The notes beneath the pieces were generated by a model that worked only from the letters and a program-made list of their open reading frames with translations, had not been told where the DNA came from and made no database searches. A stretch of DNA of 64,000 nt, taken from the NCBI RefSeq assembly GCF_014192395.1, contig NZ_JACHXW010000008.1, forward strand, positions 207,858-271,857. Reading direction: 5' to 3'. Shown here piece after piece: positions 28,475 to 38,497 of this stretch (positions are counted from its first letter, which is position 1; the number at the start of each line of letters is the position of its first letter). The stretch comes from Paenibacillus endophyticus. GTDB lineage: Bacteria; Bacillota; Bacilli; Paenibacillales; Paenibacillaceae. A program made the position numbers and the translations under genes.

Positions 28475-30097
28475 CTAAAGCTTAACAATACTCACCCTCA
28501 GAAGATCGACTGATTGCCCTTCAGCACGCAGCAACAACCGTTGTACACCTTCCGTTTGGACAGCTGCTTGCATCTGAATAATCTGCCAATCGCATGCAGC
28601 AAGCTGAGCAGAGCCTATGAAGTTGCCGTTTAGTGCAATCGACAGCCTTGCGCCATGATCGCCGCGAGCCTCAAACTCCAATCGAAACAACGCAGGTGGA
28701 ACCGGACTCGCTTCTGGCACCGACCATTCATATTCGGCCCAATCGGAAGCAGCTAGCCTAACATAGAGCAGCTCATCCGGCTGCCACGACTCACCCTTCA
28801 TATGCTGGAAATTCGGCTCGGATCTTTCGCTGTCTACGAAGCGGATATCAGTCCCATCCATATGGCGGAAGCCCGTCTTGCTCTCCACTCGTTCGTTCAT
28901 CCCGAAGCTTACTCCCTCGCCTTTGTAGCCATAGAATATAGCCGGGATGCTGACTGGCGCTCTACGGAACAATGCATCAACCACCGCTGAATGATACGTA
29001 CAGTGCTCGATAGCCAGATTATCCAAATAGGACCATAAAATTCGTTCAGCACACTGTGCTTCCAGCTTACCGCCCTGCATGTAGTCGATAATCAGCTGCC
29101 AATCATCCGGCAAATTCACCGAGCATGGTGAATTGGTACAATCCAGCTTCTTCCACGTCCAAAAATTCCATGAGATCTCATGATCCTCGTATAAGCGAAA
29201 CGCACCCGTAAACCAATCGCAGTTGTTCTCGCCGCCTTCACCCATATAGATAGGCACGTCAAGCTCTCTTCGCTTGTCCAAATAGGGCTGTATGCTCTCC
29301 GTATCGGGGTTGTTCCAATACTTGTGAAATTGCAACATAAGATTAGAATCGAACCGCTCTTCAAAAATGGACCAATCTGTCGCCCAGTGCGCGCCTTCCA
29401 GAATGATCATATGACGCTCATCGACCTCTCGAATAGCCTGAACGATATCCCGGTAAAGCGGCATGATTCGACCGTTGTATTCCGCGAACCAATTCGGAAG
29501 CGGCTCGTTTAACAGATCGAAGCCCGCCACAATCCATTCATCCTTATACCGCTCGGCAAGCAGCCTCCACAATTGAATCGTCAAGTGCCTATTCTGCTCA
29601 TTTAAGAATAGTTCAGGCAGGTCATTCGCCGAATCATCAATATTCGTTCCCGTTTGTCCGCCAGGCGCTCCATGCATATCCAGTATGGCATACAGCGAAT
29701 GCTTCCGGCACCAGCCGATAGCACGGTCAAGCAGCTCCAAGCGGCCTGGCTTCAGCTGGAGTTCTTCGCCCTCCTCGATCAGAAATCTCGCATTGATTGG
29801 GATTCGTACAGAATTAAACCCCTCGGCGCCTATCTGTGCCATATCTGCTTCCGAGATGTATCGATCGTAATAAAGCTCCCAGAATTCAGCCGCTTTCCGG
29901 CTGCCTATCAACTCTTCTATCACTCCCTCGATGCGTCTAGGCCGGTCACCTGCATCGGGAAACCTCCACATATACCCCTCAGGCAGCAGCCAGCTCCCTA
30001 ATCCAACGCCGCGCAGCACTATTTCCATGCCGTCCCCGTTGACGACTTTTTGACCGGACGCTCTCAGAAATCCGCTCACTTCTTGATTCTTCTTCAA
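28475..30097 (-). CDS. Glycoside hydrolase family 5 (cellulase fold), cytoplasmic
   Basis: A 540-residue protein with a GH5 TIM barrel (about 20-370) and a C-terminal beta-sandwich that may bind carbohydrate (about 390-540). Acid/base Glu198 lies in FDLLNEPLPNW and the likely nucleophile is Glu287 in IYMGEGGENN. No signal peptide, so it probably acts on oligosaccharides brought in by the upstream ABC transporter. The TTG at 30097 is used because relatives begin with a similar GFLRASGQKVVNGDG segment and GGGTGGG lies nearby. It closes cassette 2, 20 bases after the second permease. Substrate (beta-glucan, mannan or other) cannot be fixed. Confidence 0.87.
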   Translation of the reverse strand: MKKNQEVSGFLRASGQKVVNGDGMEIVLRGVGLGSWLLPEGYMWRFPDAGDRPRRIEGVIEELIGSRKAAEFWELYYDRYISEADMAQIGAEGFNSVRIPINARFLIEEGEELQLKPGRLELLDRAIGWCRKHSLYAILDMHGAPGGQTGTNIDDSANDLPELFLNEQNRHLTIQLWRLLAERYKDEWIVAGFDLLNEPLPNWFAEYNGRIMPLYRDIVQAIREVDERHMIILEGAHWATDWSIFEERFDSNLMLQFHKYWNNPDTESIQPYLDKRRELDVPIYMGEGGENNCDWFTGAFRLYEDHEISWNFWTWKKLDCTNSPCSVNLPDDWQLIIDYMQGGKLEAQCAERILWSYLDNLAIEHCTYHSAVVDALFRRAPVSIPAIFYGYKGEGVSFGMNERVESKTGFRHMDGTDIRFVDSERSEPNFQHMKGESWQPDELLYVRLAASDWAEYEWSVPEASPVPPALFRLEFEARGDHGARLSIALNGNFIGSAQLAACDWQIIQMQAAVQTEGVQRLLLRAEGQSVDLLRVSIVKL

Positions 30098-30117
30098 CCA
30101 AGCCCACCCTTTCTGCG

Positions 30118-30975
30118 TTAACCTTTAATCGCACCCTCCGCTATGCCGCTCAATATATACTTCTGGAGCACCAAATAGACTGCCATAATCGGCAGCATGG
30201 TTAGAACCAAAGAAGCTAAGATCGCTGACCAATCATTATTGTACTCGCCGAACAGCATATTCGTAGAAATCAGCAAGGTATAATAGTCCGAGTTCGTCAG
30301 CATCAGCAGCGGAAGCAGGAAGTCATTCCACATCCACAGCGCATTTAGAATCGCAACCGTTGCCGTGATAGGCAGCAGCAATGGGAAAATAATCGTGGCG
30401 TACAGCCTCAGCTCTCCGCAGCCATCCATGACAGCCGCTTCATCCAGATCCCTGGGAATCGATTTGACGAAGCCATGGTACAGGAAAATCGCAAGCGCTA
30501 CGCCAAGTCCGATGTAGATGAAGCCGAGTCCATAAGTCGTGCCTTGCACCTTAAGCTCCTTGGCGATCTTCACAAGCGTAATGAGAATCGAATGAAACGG
30601 AATCAGGGAGGATAATACAAACAGACTGAATAGAAAACGACTGAGCTTGCCAGGCGTTCGCGACATTTTGTAACCTGCCATGGAGGCGAATACGATAATG
30701 CCGGTAACGCCGATCAACGTCACGACCACTGTATTCACGAAGCTGCGCAAGAAATCAATTTTCTCGTAAGCATCCGCATAGTTGGCGAAGGTGACGGATG
30801 ACGGCCATGCAAGCACCTGATTCAGCATTTCACCATCCGATTTCAACGAATTCAAGACGGCCATATAAATCGGGAATAACGTAATGACGGCCGCTGCTAG
30901 AAGGAAGAGAAAGATAAAAGCATGGCCGGCGCCGCTTCCCATCGATGAACGGATCACCCTGCGCTGAGCCTTCAT
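30118..30975 (-). CDS. Sugar ABC transporter permease, MalG type
   Basis: A 285-residue permease with six predicted membrane segments and EAA loop DLDEAAVMDGCGELRLYATIIFPLLLP. ATG at 30975 has GGGAGG upstream and overlaps the preceding stop in an ATGA. Part of the cassette that ends in the GH5 enzyme. Confidence 0.9.
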   Translation of the reverse strand: MKAQRRVIRSSMGSGAGHAFIFLFLLAAAVITLFPIYMAVLNSLKSDGEMLNQVLAWPSSVTFANYADAYEKIDFLRSFVNTVVVTLIGVTGIIVFASMAGYKMSRTPGKLSRFLFSLFVLSSLIPFHSILITLVKIAKELKVQGTTYGLGFIYIGLGVALAIFLYHGFVKSIPRDLDEAAVMDGCGELRLYATIIFPLLLPITATVAILNALWMWNDFLLPLLMLTNSDYYTLLISTNMLFGEYNNDWSAILASLVLTMLPIMAVYLVLQKYILSGIAEGAIKG

Positions 30976-31859
30976 GCTTCCACCTCCCGCTTCTTCATGA
31001 CCCACAGCTGAATAATGGTCAGAATCAATACAATGACGAATAAAATGATGGCTTTGGCGCTCGCATAGCCATATCTCTGGTTGAAGCGGAATGCTTCATC
31101 GACAATGTTGAGGGCAATGACCTGAGTAGATCTGCCCGGGCCGCCGCCTGTAAGCGCAAATACGGCGTCGAACACTTTAAACGAGGAGCTCAGTGTCAGA
31201 AAAATGCCTATCGTAATCGCCGGATAGATCATGGGCAGCGTAACGTAGCGGAAGGCTTGCAGGCTGCTCGCCCCGTCAATGGCAGCCGCCTCGCGCAGCG
31301 AAGCAGGAACGCCTTGGAGCGCGGCTATATAAATAACCATCTGATAACCAACACCACCCCATAGCGATAAAATAATAATCGCATAGAAGGAGTACGCGGG
31401 GTCGCCAATCCAAGATTGATCCAGCTGCTGTATACCCGTTTGTTCAGCAAGTATCGGAAGCACCTTCGTGAATATAAACACCCACATAAAACCGCCAATA
31501 ATGAGACTTAGCATGTTAGGCATGAAAAAAACAGTCCGGAACAGCACCTTGCTCCGCTTTCTTGATTCGATGAATACCGCTAGCGTTAATGCGATCGCAT
31601 TCTGCAGGATTACCATAAAGATCACGTACTTGAACGTGAAACCTACTGACTTTATGAAGCTCGGATCATTCGTCAGCGCTTCGGCATAATTGGCGAATCC
31701 CACCATCTCGTAGGTGGGATTCAATCCGTTCCAATTCGTCAAGCTGTACCACACGCCGCCGAAAGCCGGAGCAATTGTGAATACCGCATAGAACAGCAGA
31801 GCCGGAAGCACGAAAGCTAGAAGAATGATCGTTTGTTTGTTTTTCCTGATTGTACTCAT
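30972..31859 (-). CDS. Sugar ABC transporter permease, MalF type
   Basis: A 295-residue permease with EAA loop SLREAAAIDGASSLQAFRYVTLPMIYP and the conserved GGPGRSTQV segment near its end. ATG at 31859 has GGAG eight bases upstream. It lies 31 bases after the binding protein gene. Confidence 0.9.
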   Translation of the reverse strand: MSTIRKNKQTIILLAFVLPALLFYAVFTIAPAFGGVWYSLTNWNGLNPTYEMVGFANYAEALTNDPSFIKSVGFTFKYVIFMVILQNAIALTLAVFIESRKRSKVLFRTVFFMPNMLSLIIGGFMWVFIFTKVLPILAEQTGIQQLDQSWIGDPAYSFYAIIILSLWGGVGYQMVIYIAALQGVPASLREAAAIDGASSLQAFRYVTLPMIYPAITIGIFLTLSSSFKVFDAVFALTGGGPGRSTQVIALNIVDEAFRFNQRYGYASAKAIILFVIVLILTIIQLWVMKKREVEA

Positions 31860-31890
31860 CCTCGTCACTCCAATCGGTCCGCGGCCTTCA

Positions 31891-33162
31891 TTATTGCGCG
31901 CTTTTGATCGCGGTAGCCCATGCTTTGTCCATGCTGCTAATAAACTGCTCCTTGTTCACTTCTTTGGCAAAATAGCTTTGCAGCAGCTTCGCTTGCTCAT
32001 CCGTTACTCCGTTAGGCAGCTTTAAATCTTGATAGGCTTTGCCTTTGGCTACGTATTCCGACGCTTCGTTAACCCAAGGGAAAACTTCATATTGGTGCAC
32101 ACTGGATACTGGATTGAATTTCAATTCTTGGAACAACGCGGACGAATCTTTTGCATCATAGAAATAGTTCAGCAGATCAAGCGCGACTTCTTTGTTTTTG
32201 CTCGTTTTGGATACGGCCAGTGTGGTAGAGGTGGACAAATTGATCATTGTTCCCGCAGCATTATTGCTGACTGGCAGCGGGGCAACGCCAAATTCCATAT
32301 CAGGATTGACCTTTAGAATCGTTTCTGCGTTCCATGGCCCCTGCACCCACATCGCTGCTTTTCCATTCGCGAACTCGGTTGAACCTGCTTCGTTGCCGAC
32401 TTCAAATGGCTTGGCCGTACCGTTCTCCATAATAAGGTCAATAATGTTGAAAATATCCGATACGTCCGCATAAGACGCTTCGCCTTTGTTCATCTTCTCA
32501 ATCCAATCCTGATGCTCTGACGATACGAGTCCGCCCAAGGTCAATGCCGTCATCAGCTGCGGCACCCAAGACTCCTGAAAAGCGAGCAGGAAGGGCTTTT
32601 TATCGGCTTCGTTCAGCTTCATTACGACTTCCTTCATCTCATCAAGCGTTTGCGGAGGCGTCAAACCAAGCTCATTAAATATTTCTTTGTTGTACAGATA
32701 GCCCCATGACAAGCTCTCAAGCGGAAGCGCCATGATACGCCCCTCATTCATGACTGTGTTCTTCACCGTTTCATACAAAGTCTCGGTAGCTGGCTGACCG
32801 GTTAAATCCTCTAAATAACCCGCTTTGTCATACGTGTTCAGATCATTGGCATGAACGTCGAATATATCGGGCGCATCGTTCGATGCTAACCTTGCCTGCA
32901 GCACTTGCTTCGCCTGATCAGGATTCGGCATCTCCAGATCAATGGTGACGTCTATATTTTTCTCCGCCAGCTCCTTCGCCTTAAACTGCTCGAAATACTT
33001 CTCGAATTGATCCTTGAATCTCGGAGAACCGATCTGTACCTTCAATTCAACCTTCTGTGCAGCTTCTCCGCTATTGCCGTCGTCCGTTTCCTCCGAACCG
33101 CATGCCGAAAGCGACATCGCGAGAATAGCGGTTGCCAATCCCAGAACCAGCTTTTTCTTCAT
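31891..33162 (-). CDS. Sugar-binding lipoprotein of the GH5 cassette
   Basis: A 423-residue family-1 solute-binding lipoprotein. The signal KKKLVLGLATAILAMSLSAC ends in lipobox LSAC. Core landmarks are KVELKVQIGSPRFKDQFEKY and MWVQGPWNAETILKVNPDM. ATG at 33162 follows AGGGGGA by eight bases. It lies about 110 bases downstream of the response regulator gene. The ligand is unknown; the GH5 enzyme suggests a beta-linked oligosaccharide. Confidence 0.9.
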   Translation of the reverse strand: MKKKLVLGLATAILAMSLSACGSEETDDGNSGEAAQKVELKVQIGSPRFKDQFEKYFEQFKAKELAEKNIDVTIDLEMPNPDQAKQVLQARLASNDAPDIFDVHANDLNTYDKAGYLEDLTGQPATETLYETVKNTVMNEGRIMALPLESLSWGYLYNKEIFNELGLTPPQTLDEMKEVVMKLNEADKKPFLLAFQESWVPQLMTALTLGGLVSSEHQDWIEKMNKGEASYADVSDIFNIIDLIMENGTAKPFEVGNEAGSTEFANGKAAMWVQGPWNAETILKVNPDMEFGVAPLPVSNNAAGTMINLSTSTTLAVSKTSKNKEVALDLLNYFYDAKDSSALFQELKFNPVSSVHQYEVFPWVNEASEYVAKGKAYQDLKLPNGVTDEQAKLLQSYFAKEVNKEQFISSMDKAWATAIKSAQ

Positions 33163-33273
33163 TCTCAAATCCCCCTAATTGATTCGGTTAATTGCTTCTT
33201 CAGTATAGGCAGGCGAGAGGATTGAAGCATTACAGCCGATTAGCAGCTTTTATTGCATAATATTGATTGCGCT

Positions 33274-34356
33274 TTATTCCGGTTTGCTGTTCCTAACCTC
33301 GCCCGGTGTCATGCCGAAATGCTTTTTGAAGACCCGGTGGAAATACGGAAGCTCCGTATATCCGCTAAGCAGCGCCGCTTCTTTAATCGAGACATGCGGC
33401 AGCAGCAAGAGATTCCTTGCATGATCCATCCGTTTGCCAATGATATAATCGGTAATCGTTTCATCTCGTGCAGCTTTAAAGGATCTGCTTAGATGTTCTT
33501 TGCTGACATAAAATTGCTGGGCAACGCTTTCAAGCGAGATCGGGTCCAAAAAATGTTTGTCCAAATAGGCTTTCACCTCTCCGATTAGGAGATTTCCTCT
33601 CTTTTTCAAAGTCGCTTCGATTCGTTCAATAGCCGTGCTGTATATGAATCCGATGACTTCTATCCGATCGCTGAGGTTCGTAGGCAGCCGCATAGAATCA
33701 GGGCTTACAATCTGTTCACCCAAGTTGTATTCCCCTAAAAACTGCTCCAGCAAGGCTGCATAGTCTTCATAGAGTCGCTCAAGCTGCTTGTGACTAAGCC
33801 CCTCGTGAAATGTTTCTGCTAACAACTGTTCCAATTTCCCGAGGTTCTGCAGTACTGCCGGCTTGTTCAGCTCAAACAACGCTGCTAGAGTCCGCTGCTT
33901 CAGCGATAGATAGCGATCCGACAGCGCCTTGCTTGGAAACGGCAAAGGAATGGTACGTGCCTGTTCATCTGTACCAGATGCTGCTTCCAGTTCAGCAGCG
34001 CATTTGCGCAGCGCGGCAATCAGCTCATCCGGATCGACAGGTTTGAGCAAATATTCGGCAGCCCGTGAGCGAATAGCTTGCTTCATATAAGCAAAATCAT
34101 CATAGCCGCTCATCACGATAATTTTCACCTGAGGGAATTGCTCGTTCATTTGCTGCAGCAGCTCCACTCCGTCAACACCAGGCATTCTCATATCCGTTAC
34201 AACGATGTGCGGAGCAAGCTCCTCAATAGACCGCAGCCCCGATTTGCCATCCTCAGCCTCGCCTACAACCGTCATATTCATAACGTCCCATTGACCTAGA
34301 GCCTTTATTACCTCCCGCGACCAAGGCTCGTCATCAATAATAAGCACTTTATGCAT
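33274..34356 (-). CDS. YesN-type response regulator with AraC DNA-binding domain
   Basis: A 360-residue regulator, shorter than the one in cassette 1. The receiver domain (1-120) has Asp8/Asp9 and phospho-acceptor Asp55 in VVTDMRMPGVDG; the C terminus has two AraC helix-turn-helix motifs (SVAQQFYVSKEHLSRSFK; LSGYTELPYFHRVFKKHFGMTP). AAGGAGG lies ten bases before the ATG at 34356; an ATG at 34362 is also possible. It overlaps the kinase gene by eight bases. Order is kinase then regulator, the reverse of cassette 1. Confidence 0.92.
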   Translation of the reverse strand: MHKVLIIDDEPWSREVIKALGQWDVMNMTVVGEAEDGKSGLRSIEELAPHIVVTDMRMPGVDGVELLQQMNEQFPQVKIIVMSGYDDFAYMKQAIRSRAAEYLLKPVDPDELIAALRKCAAELEAASGTDEQARTIPLPFPSKALSDRYLSLKQRTLAALFELNKPAVLQNLGKLEQLLAETFHEGLSHKQLERLYEDYAALLEQFLGEYNLGEQIVSPDSMRLPTNLSDRIEVIGFIYSTAIERIEATLKKRGNLLIGEVKAYLDKHFLDPISLESVAQQFYVSKEHLSRSFKAARDETITDYIIGKRMDHARNLLLLPHVSIKEAALLSGYTELPYFHRVFKKHFGMTPGEVRNSKPE

Positions 34357-36127
34357 GAGCATGCTCCCTCCTTTGCACAGGCAGCTTGATCGCAATGATC
34401 GTTCCTTCATGAAGGCGGCTGAACATGCGCAGGTTCGCGCCTTCACCATAATGCAGCCTCAGCCTTGCGTTGACATTCATCAGACCAATGCCCTTGCGGC
34501 TCCTAGGTTTCCCTATGAATTCCTCTCGAGGCTCCTCCCTCATGGCAATACTTTCGCGGAGTCTTTCTCTAAGCAATCCTAGTCGCACCTTATCCATGCC
34601 TACTCCATTATCCTTAATCATAATCATGCAAGCATCCGGCTTTACTTTAACGCGGATATGAATTTCCCAGTTTCCCTCCTTAGGCTGAAGCCCATGCTCA
34701 AACGCATTTTCCACTATGGGCTGCAGAGTAAACCTCGGCAGCTGTATGCCTGCCACTGCACCTTCATATTCCATGCTGACGGTGCAGCGCCCTGCGAAGC
34801 GCTGCTCTTGAATGAACAAGTAATTGCGTATATGCTTCAGCTCATCATCCAGTGCCGCAGCATCGTTCCCGGAGCTTATGGCGTAACGGAGCAAGTCGCC
34901 TATGACATTCGTCAGCTTGTATATTTCGGGCGCTCCCTTTACAAGCGCCATGCCGCCAATGAGATTCAACGTATTATTCAGGAAATGGGGATTAATCTGG
35001 GCTTGAAGCGCCATGAGCTGCGCATTCTTCACTTCGATCTCTTTGCGGTATTCATTATCAATAAGCTCCTTCATCCGCTGCATCATGGAATTGTAGCCTC
35101 GTTCAAGCAGCCCGATTTCATCGATGCTTTGTACAGAAGTCAGCTCGAACTGCTGGATGTGCGCCATTCGCATCGTTCTAGCCAAACGAACGATAGGCCT
35201 GGTGATTCGAAGCGAAACCATGACCGACAGTATGATGGAAACCAATGCGAACAGCAAACCTGTAACGATGCCCGCCCGAACCGTATTGTTAGCGCTCTCA
35301 GTAATGGCCGTGATAGGCAGCGCTTTGATTAAGATAAGCTCTCCGTCGTCCACTTGTTTGATAAAGATATAATGGCTATCCGTCTTTTGAATCTCCAACT
35401 CCTTATTCTGCCTTCCTCCCAGGCCAATCAGCTCCGTAAAGGATGGCATGCCGTGCAGCGGAGCTGCTCCTGAGAGCTGTTCCCCTTCGTCATTGACCAG
35501 GAAAACCGAGCTATTCGTTTCTGATTGAAGAATGGCTCCGACACTCTTCCATACCTCCTCATTGATCCGGACTGACAGCCCTCCAAGCAACTGGCGATCT
35601 GAGAATCGGTTCATGCTGTGGAATGCATATATGCCATTGCCAGATTCCTTGAAGTACATATTGATTGGCGTGCTCAGCATCCTGCTCCAGCTACCCGTCC
35701 GAATATCAAGTGAATAGCTAAGGCCGCTGCTCTCATTATTGACGGAATACACCTTCTGACTCTCGTGCGAATAAAGTGCCAGCTCGTCGATTTTTTTGGA
35801 ATTGGCGTAATAAGCCTTGATTAATGTGTCCTGCATGTATTTCTGCGTGCGGAATTGTTCGGAACCGGTTTGTCCGTCCAAATCACTCACGCCATCGAGC
35901 AGCGGTTGATTGACTTGCAGGGAATAAAATAATACACCAATCTGCCGAATGACCTCATCCAAATATTGATCCGCAGACAGCATTCGTGAACGGTTAGCCT
36001 CAAGCATCTCTTTCTCCACCGAGCTTCGGGTATTGTTCATCGCGATCCACGTGACCGTCAGCACCGGCAGCGTCGTCAAGCATATCATCAACACCATAAG
36101 CCTATAACGTATGCTGGCTCGCTTCAT
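34349..36127 (-). CDS. YesM-type sensor histidine kinase
   Basis: A 592-residue kinase with two membrane helices (about 11-30 and 285-307) bracketing an extracellular sensor region, a HAMP segment, phospho-accepting histidine in ALQAQINPHFLNNTLN (about residue 385), and HATPase motifs NAFEHG, KDNGVGMD and GIGLMNVNARL. First gene of cassette 2, overlapping its response regulator; it is expected to sense an extracellular saccharide state and drive the binding protein-permease-GH5 genes. Confidence 0.93.
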   Translation of the reverse strand: MKRASIRYRLMVLMICLTTLPVLTVTWIAMNNTRSSVEKEMLEANRSRMLSADQYLDEVIRQIGVLFYSLQVNQPLLDGVSDLDGQTGSEQFRTQKYMQDTLIKAYYANSKKIDELALYSHESQKVYSVNNESSGLSYSLDIRTGSWSRMLSTPINMYFKESGNGIYAFHSMNRFSDRQLLGGLSVRINEEVWKSVGAILQSETNSSVFLVNDEGEQLSGAAPLHGMPSFTELIGLGGRQNKELEIQKTDSHYIFIKQVDDGELILIKALPITAITESANNTVRAGIVTGLLFALVSIILSVMVSLRITRPIVRLARTMRMAHIQQFELTSVQSIDEIGLLERGYNSMMQRMKELIDNEYRKEIEVKNAQLMALQAQINPHFLNNTLNLIGGMALVKGAPEIYKLTNVIGDLLRYAISSGNDAAALDDELKHIRNYLFIQEQRFAGRCTVSMEYEGAVAGIQLPRFTLQPIVENAFEHGLQPKEGNWEIHIRVKVKPDACMIMIKDNGVGMDKVRLGLLRERLRESIAMREEPREEFIGKPRSRKGIGLMNVNARLRLHYGEGANLRMFSRLHEGTIIAIKLPVQRREHAHA

Positions 36128-36321
36128 TTTCTATTCCCCCTTGCTGCAAGCTGTACGCATGTCTTACCTCTATAAGTGTACCAAATCAACGCCTGCTTTC
36201 ATTGTCTTTTATTAGCGATCGGCATTGCACTTTATTGATATACACTGTTGATCCCCTCTAATGGTCTTCACTCGCCATATGTCTCGCAAGGCTCTAGCAC
36301 AAGCATTATATAAGGTAGTTT

Positions 36322-36330
36322 CATATTGTA
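36322..36330 (+). promoter_or_regulatory. Possible sporulation-sigma -10 element of the coat gene
   Basis: CATATTGTA fits the CATA-N3-TA form of late mother-cell (sigma-K type) -10 elements, 32 bases before the coat protein start. The -35 side is not convincing, so this is only suggestive. Confidence 0.3.
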
Positions 36331-36361
36331 TAGAAGACTATTAGAAGAGGAGCTGAACAAA

Positions 36362-36637
36362 ATGTCTTGCCAACCTTTTTGCCCAACCGTACGGGTGTAC
36401 GATCCTCCTGTCACCGTCGTTAATGACGTTTTCCACCCGCAAATCGTAGAGGTCGTCCACCAAATCAACGTCGTAAATCGCCATCATTGCGTACCTTGCG
36501 AGAAGCATCTTTATCAGTACTGCTATCAGGATGAAGTGGCTTCCGAACAGAACAGCAACAACTCTAACCGTTCCCAAAGACGTCATAGAAGCGGTAAATC
36601 TTATATTTCCAAATCGAAAAAGAAAAAAATGAAATAA
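36362..36637 (+). CDS. CotD-like spore coat protein
   Basis: A 91-residue protein of the CotD-like coat family: N-terminal Cys pair (MSCQPFCP), a VYDPPVTVVNDVFHPQIVEVVHQI segment, a His/Cys-rich NRHHCVPCEKH stretch, and a basic Ser/Lys tail ending in a Lys run. AGGAG lies nine bases before the ATG at 36362. A second copy of the same family is encoded at 52650-52940. It should be made in the mother cell and assembled in the spore coat. Confidence 0.82.
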   Translation: MSCQPFCPTVRVYDPPVTVVNDVFHPQIVEVVHQINVVNRHHCVPCEKHLYQYCYQDEVASEQNSNNSNRSQRRHRSGKSYISKSKKKKMK

Positions 36638-36659
36638 CGGATTCATGGACGTTCAAATA

Positions 36660-36696
36660 GAGAGGTTGCCTTTTCGAAGGCGCCTCTCATTTATTT
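36660..36696 (+). terminator. Terminator of the coat gene
   Basis: GAGAGG-GCCTT pairs with AAGGC-CCTCTC around a TTCG tetraloop (36660-36688), followed by ATTTATTT. Confidence 0.85.
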
Positions 36697-36741
36697 GCCG
36701 CTTTTGCCTATTCATATCTGTTCTTACATAACGCAAAAAGC

Positions 36742-36775
36742 AAAAAAAAAAGACCTATTCGGTCTCTTTCTTTGA
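36742..36775 (-). terminator. Terminator of the 86-residue protein gene
   Basis: AGACC (36751-36755) pairs with GGTCT (36761-36765), extended by an A/T-rich stem; on the minus strand a run of nine to ten T residues follows. Confidence 0.75.
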
Positions 36776-36794
36776 AACTGCCTATGAAAATTAA

Positions 36795-37055
36795 TCAATA
36801 ATACGATTCCTTGCGGTATTCCGTAAAATGAAATAAGCCCGTTCGATGATTGGAATCTCTTACCTTCTCGATTATTTCGCACAAGCTAACCATCGAGTCC
36901 GCATCTCTCGTCGACGAGGCGATCTGATATAGGGTGTTAAAGCTGCCCAAAGCATTTTCTTTGTTTACTGCCCCCGTTTTCAGATTCATTAATACGCGCT
37001 CAATCTCGCTGTTAATGAACCACACAATTCTTTTTCTAAGATTTGAATTAATCAT
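36795..37055 (-). CDS. Hypothetical protein, 86 residues
   Basis: A small helical protein of unknown function. ATG at 37055 has GGAGG seven bases upstream; the open frame before it lacks such support. Alternating polar and hydrophobic residues suggest two or three amphipathic helices (RKRIVWFINSEIERVLMNL; ADSMVSLCEIIEKVRDSN). No membrane segment or signal peptide. It stands alone between terminators. I do not recognise a family. Confidence 0.7.
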   Translation of the reverse strand: MINSNLRKRIVWFINSEIERVLMNLKTGAVNKENALGSFNTLYQIASSTRDADSMVSLCEIIEKVRDSNHRTGLFHFTEYRKESYY

Positions 37056-37157
37056 GAGCAACCCTCCGCTGTCAATGAAATAGTACCTGTTTAGTATAGC
37101 CCTGACCCTGCCAAAACGTTGTCGAAGCGCGAAGTCGAAACACACTTATTTACCAAC

Positions 37158-37201
37158 AAAAAGCCCGTTCCTTCACGCACATTGCGTAATGGAAAAGGCT
37201 T
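37158..37201 (-). terminator. Terminator downstream of the TolB-like gene
   Basis: AAGCC, TTCC and ACGC (37161-37177) pair in order with GCGT, GGAA and GGCTT, and on the minus strand five T residues follow. The minus-strand frame of 72 codons at 37091-37309 that overlaps it is not taken as a gene. Confidence 0.75.
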
Positions 37202-37309
37202 CTTCAATAAACTATTCTGAGTCGATAGATTCAATTCGGCAGTAGATGATGAGGACATCTGTCGGATATTCCGTATTTCATATTTTTTTCGACAAAACGG
37301 TTGCTGCAT

Positions 37310-38461
37310 TTAAATCCGATAGCTGACAAAGGCTATGTATCGGCTGTCCGGAGACCATGAGTTAACATTAATGGTCCCTTGGCCTCCAAAAAGCGTCACC
37401 AATGTTCTCTCTTCACCGCCGCTGACCGACATGATTCGGATTTCAACCTCTTTGTTTGCAGGATGGTCATTCGGTGCAACATCCCCTTTCCGATAGGTCA
37501 AAAACGCGACTGAAAGCCCGTCAGGAGAAACATGAGGGAACCAATTGTTGCTCTCATCGAAAGTCATTTGCGTCTGATCGCTGCCATCCGTATTCATCCG
37601 CCACACCTGCATAAAGCCGGTTCTTGTAGAATTGAACCATATATGGCGTCCATCAGGCGAATATTCAGGTCCGTCATCAAGGCCAAGCGTATCCGTTAAC
37701 CGTGTCTCCGTACCTCCGGCAGCGGGAATCGTATAGATATTATAATCACCGCTGCGTTCTGCACAATAAGACAGCGTCATCCCATCTGGCGACCAGCCAT
37801 GCAGATAGCTAGGCGCAAGTGCCGTTACCAATTCAGGATGACCGCCTTCTATCGGAATGATATAAATGCGGGAACGCCCGTCCTCCTGCGTATGATGGCT
37901 AATCGCCAGCTTCGTTCCATCGGGAGAGAGTACATGATCATTATTGCAATGGATGGCATATCCCGAATCGATGCGTGTGCTCTCCAGCGTCTCAAGCTCA
38001 AATCGATACAGCTGGCCTTTGCTGTTATAAATCAAATATTTATGATCCGCCGTCCAATTCGGCGCTTCGATTACATAATCGAACTCTGCCAGCGTTGTAC
38101 GCTCGCCTGATTGCGTATCGACGATTTCCAATACACTGTATATCGATTGCTTTTCCAATGAATTGACCCCCGCTTCCTGCTTGTCCATTCCAGTACCTTC
38201 CTCTCTGCCCAGATCATGCGGTTCCTGTTCTATTCTTTTTTTATTCTCGTTATAACGCATAATGGCTACCGGAAGATTGCCAAGTCCCATTAATATCGTT
38301 CCAAATATAGGTGCAAGCTGATAAAAGGTTGGCTTTTGCACGCCATTCCCGACTGGACCTGTTTTAGGCTGACTAACGTCCCAATAGATATAGGCGATAA
38401 AGAAAATCGGCATAACGATACAGAATACACTTGTCACGATATACGCGACATATTTATTCAT
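37310..38461 (-). CDS. TolB-like beta-propeller protein with an N-terminal membrane segment
   Basis: A 383-residue frame. Residues 1-92 contain two hydrophobic helices (about 5-27 and 47-68); residues about 105-383 are a TolB-type propeller with repeated [14 protein letters not shown] blades. Stand-alone Firmicute proteins of the propeller type usually begin near [16 protein letters not shown], i.e. after residue 105. An in-frame ATG at 38188 has a good GGAAGG site seven bases upstream, and the first ATG at 38461 also has AGGAG. So either the two parts are fused in one protein or two products are made. Function unknown; propellers of this type bind proteins. Confidence 0.8.
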   Translation of the reverse strand: MNKYVAYIVTSVFCIVMPIFFIAYIYWDVSQPKTGPVGNGVQKPTFYQLAPIFGTILMGLGNLPVAIMRYNENKKRIEQEPHDLGREEGTGMDKQEAGVNSLEKQSIYSVLEIVDTQSGERTTLAEFDYVIEAPNWTADHKYLIYNSKGQLYRFELETLESTRIDSGYAIHCNNDHVLSPDGTKLAISHHTQEDGRSRIYIIPIEGGHPELVTALAPSYLHGWSPDGMTLSYCAERSGDYNIYTIPAAGGTETRLTDTLGLDDGPEYSPDGRHIWFNSTRTGFMQVWRMNTDGSDQTQMTFDESNNWFPHVSPDGLSVAFLTYRKGDVAPNDHPANKEVEIRIMSVSGGEERTLVTLFGGQGTINVNSWSPDSRYIAFVSYRI

Positions 38462-38497
38462 ACGATCTCTCCTATGCCCAGTATCCTCTGTGCAAGT

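Noticed and set aside
37091..37309. 72-residue minus-strand gene
   Set aside because: It overlaps the terminator at 37158-37201, has no ribosome site and no recognisable pattern.
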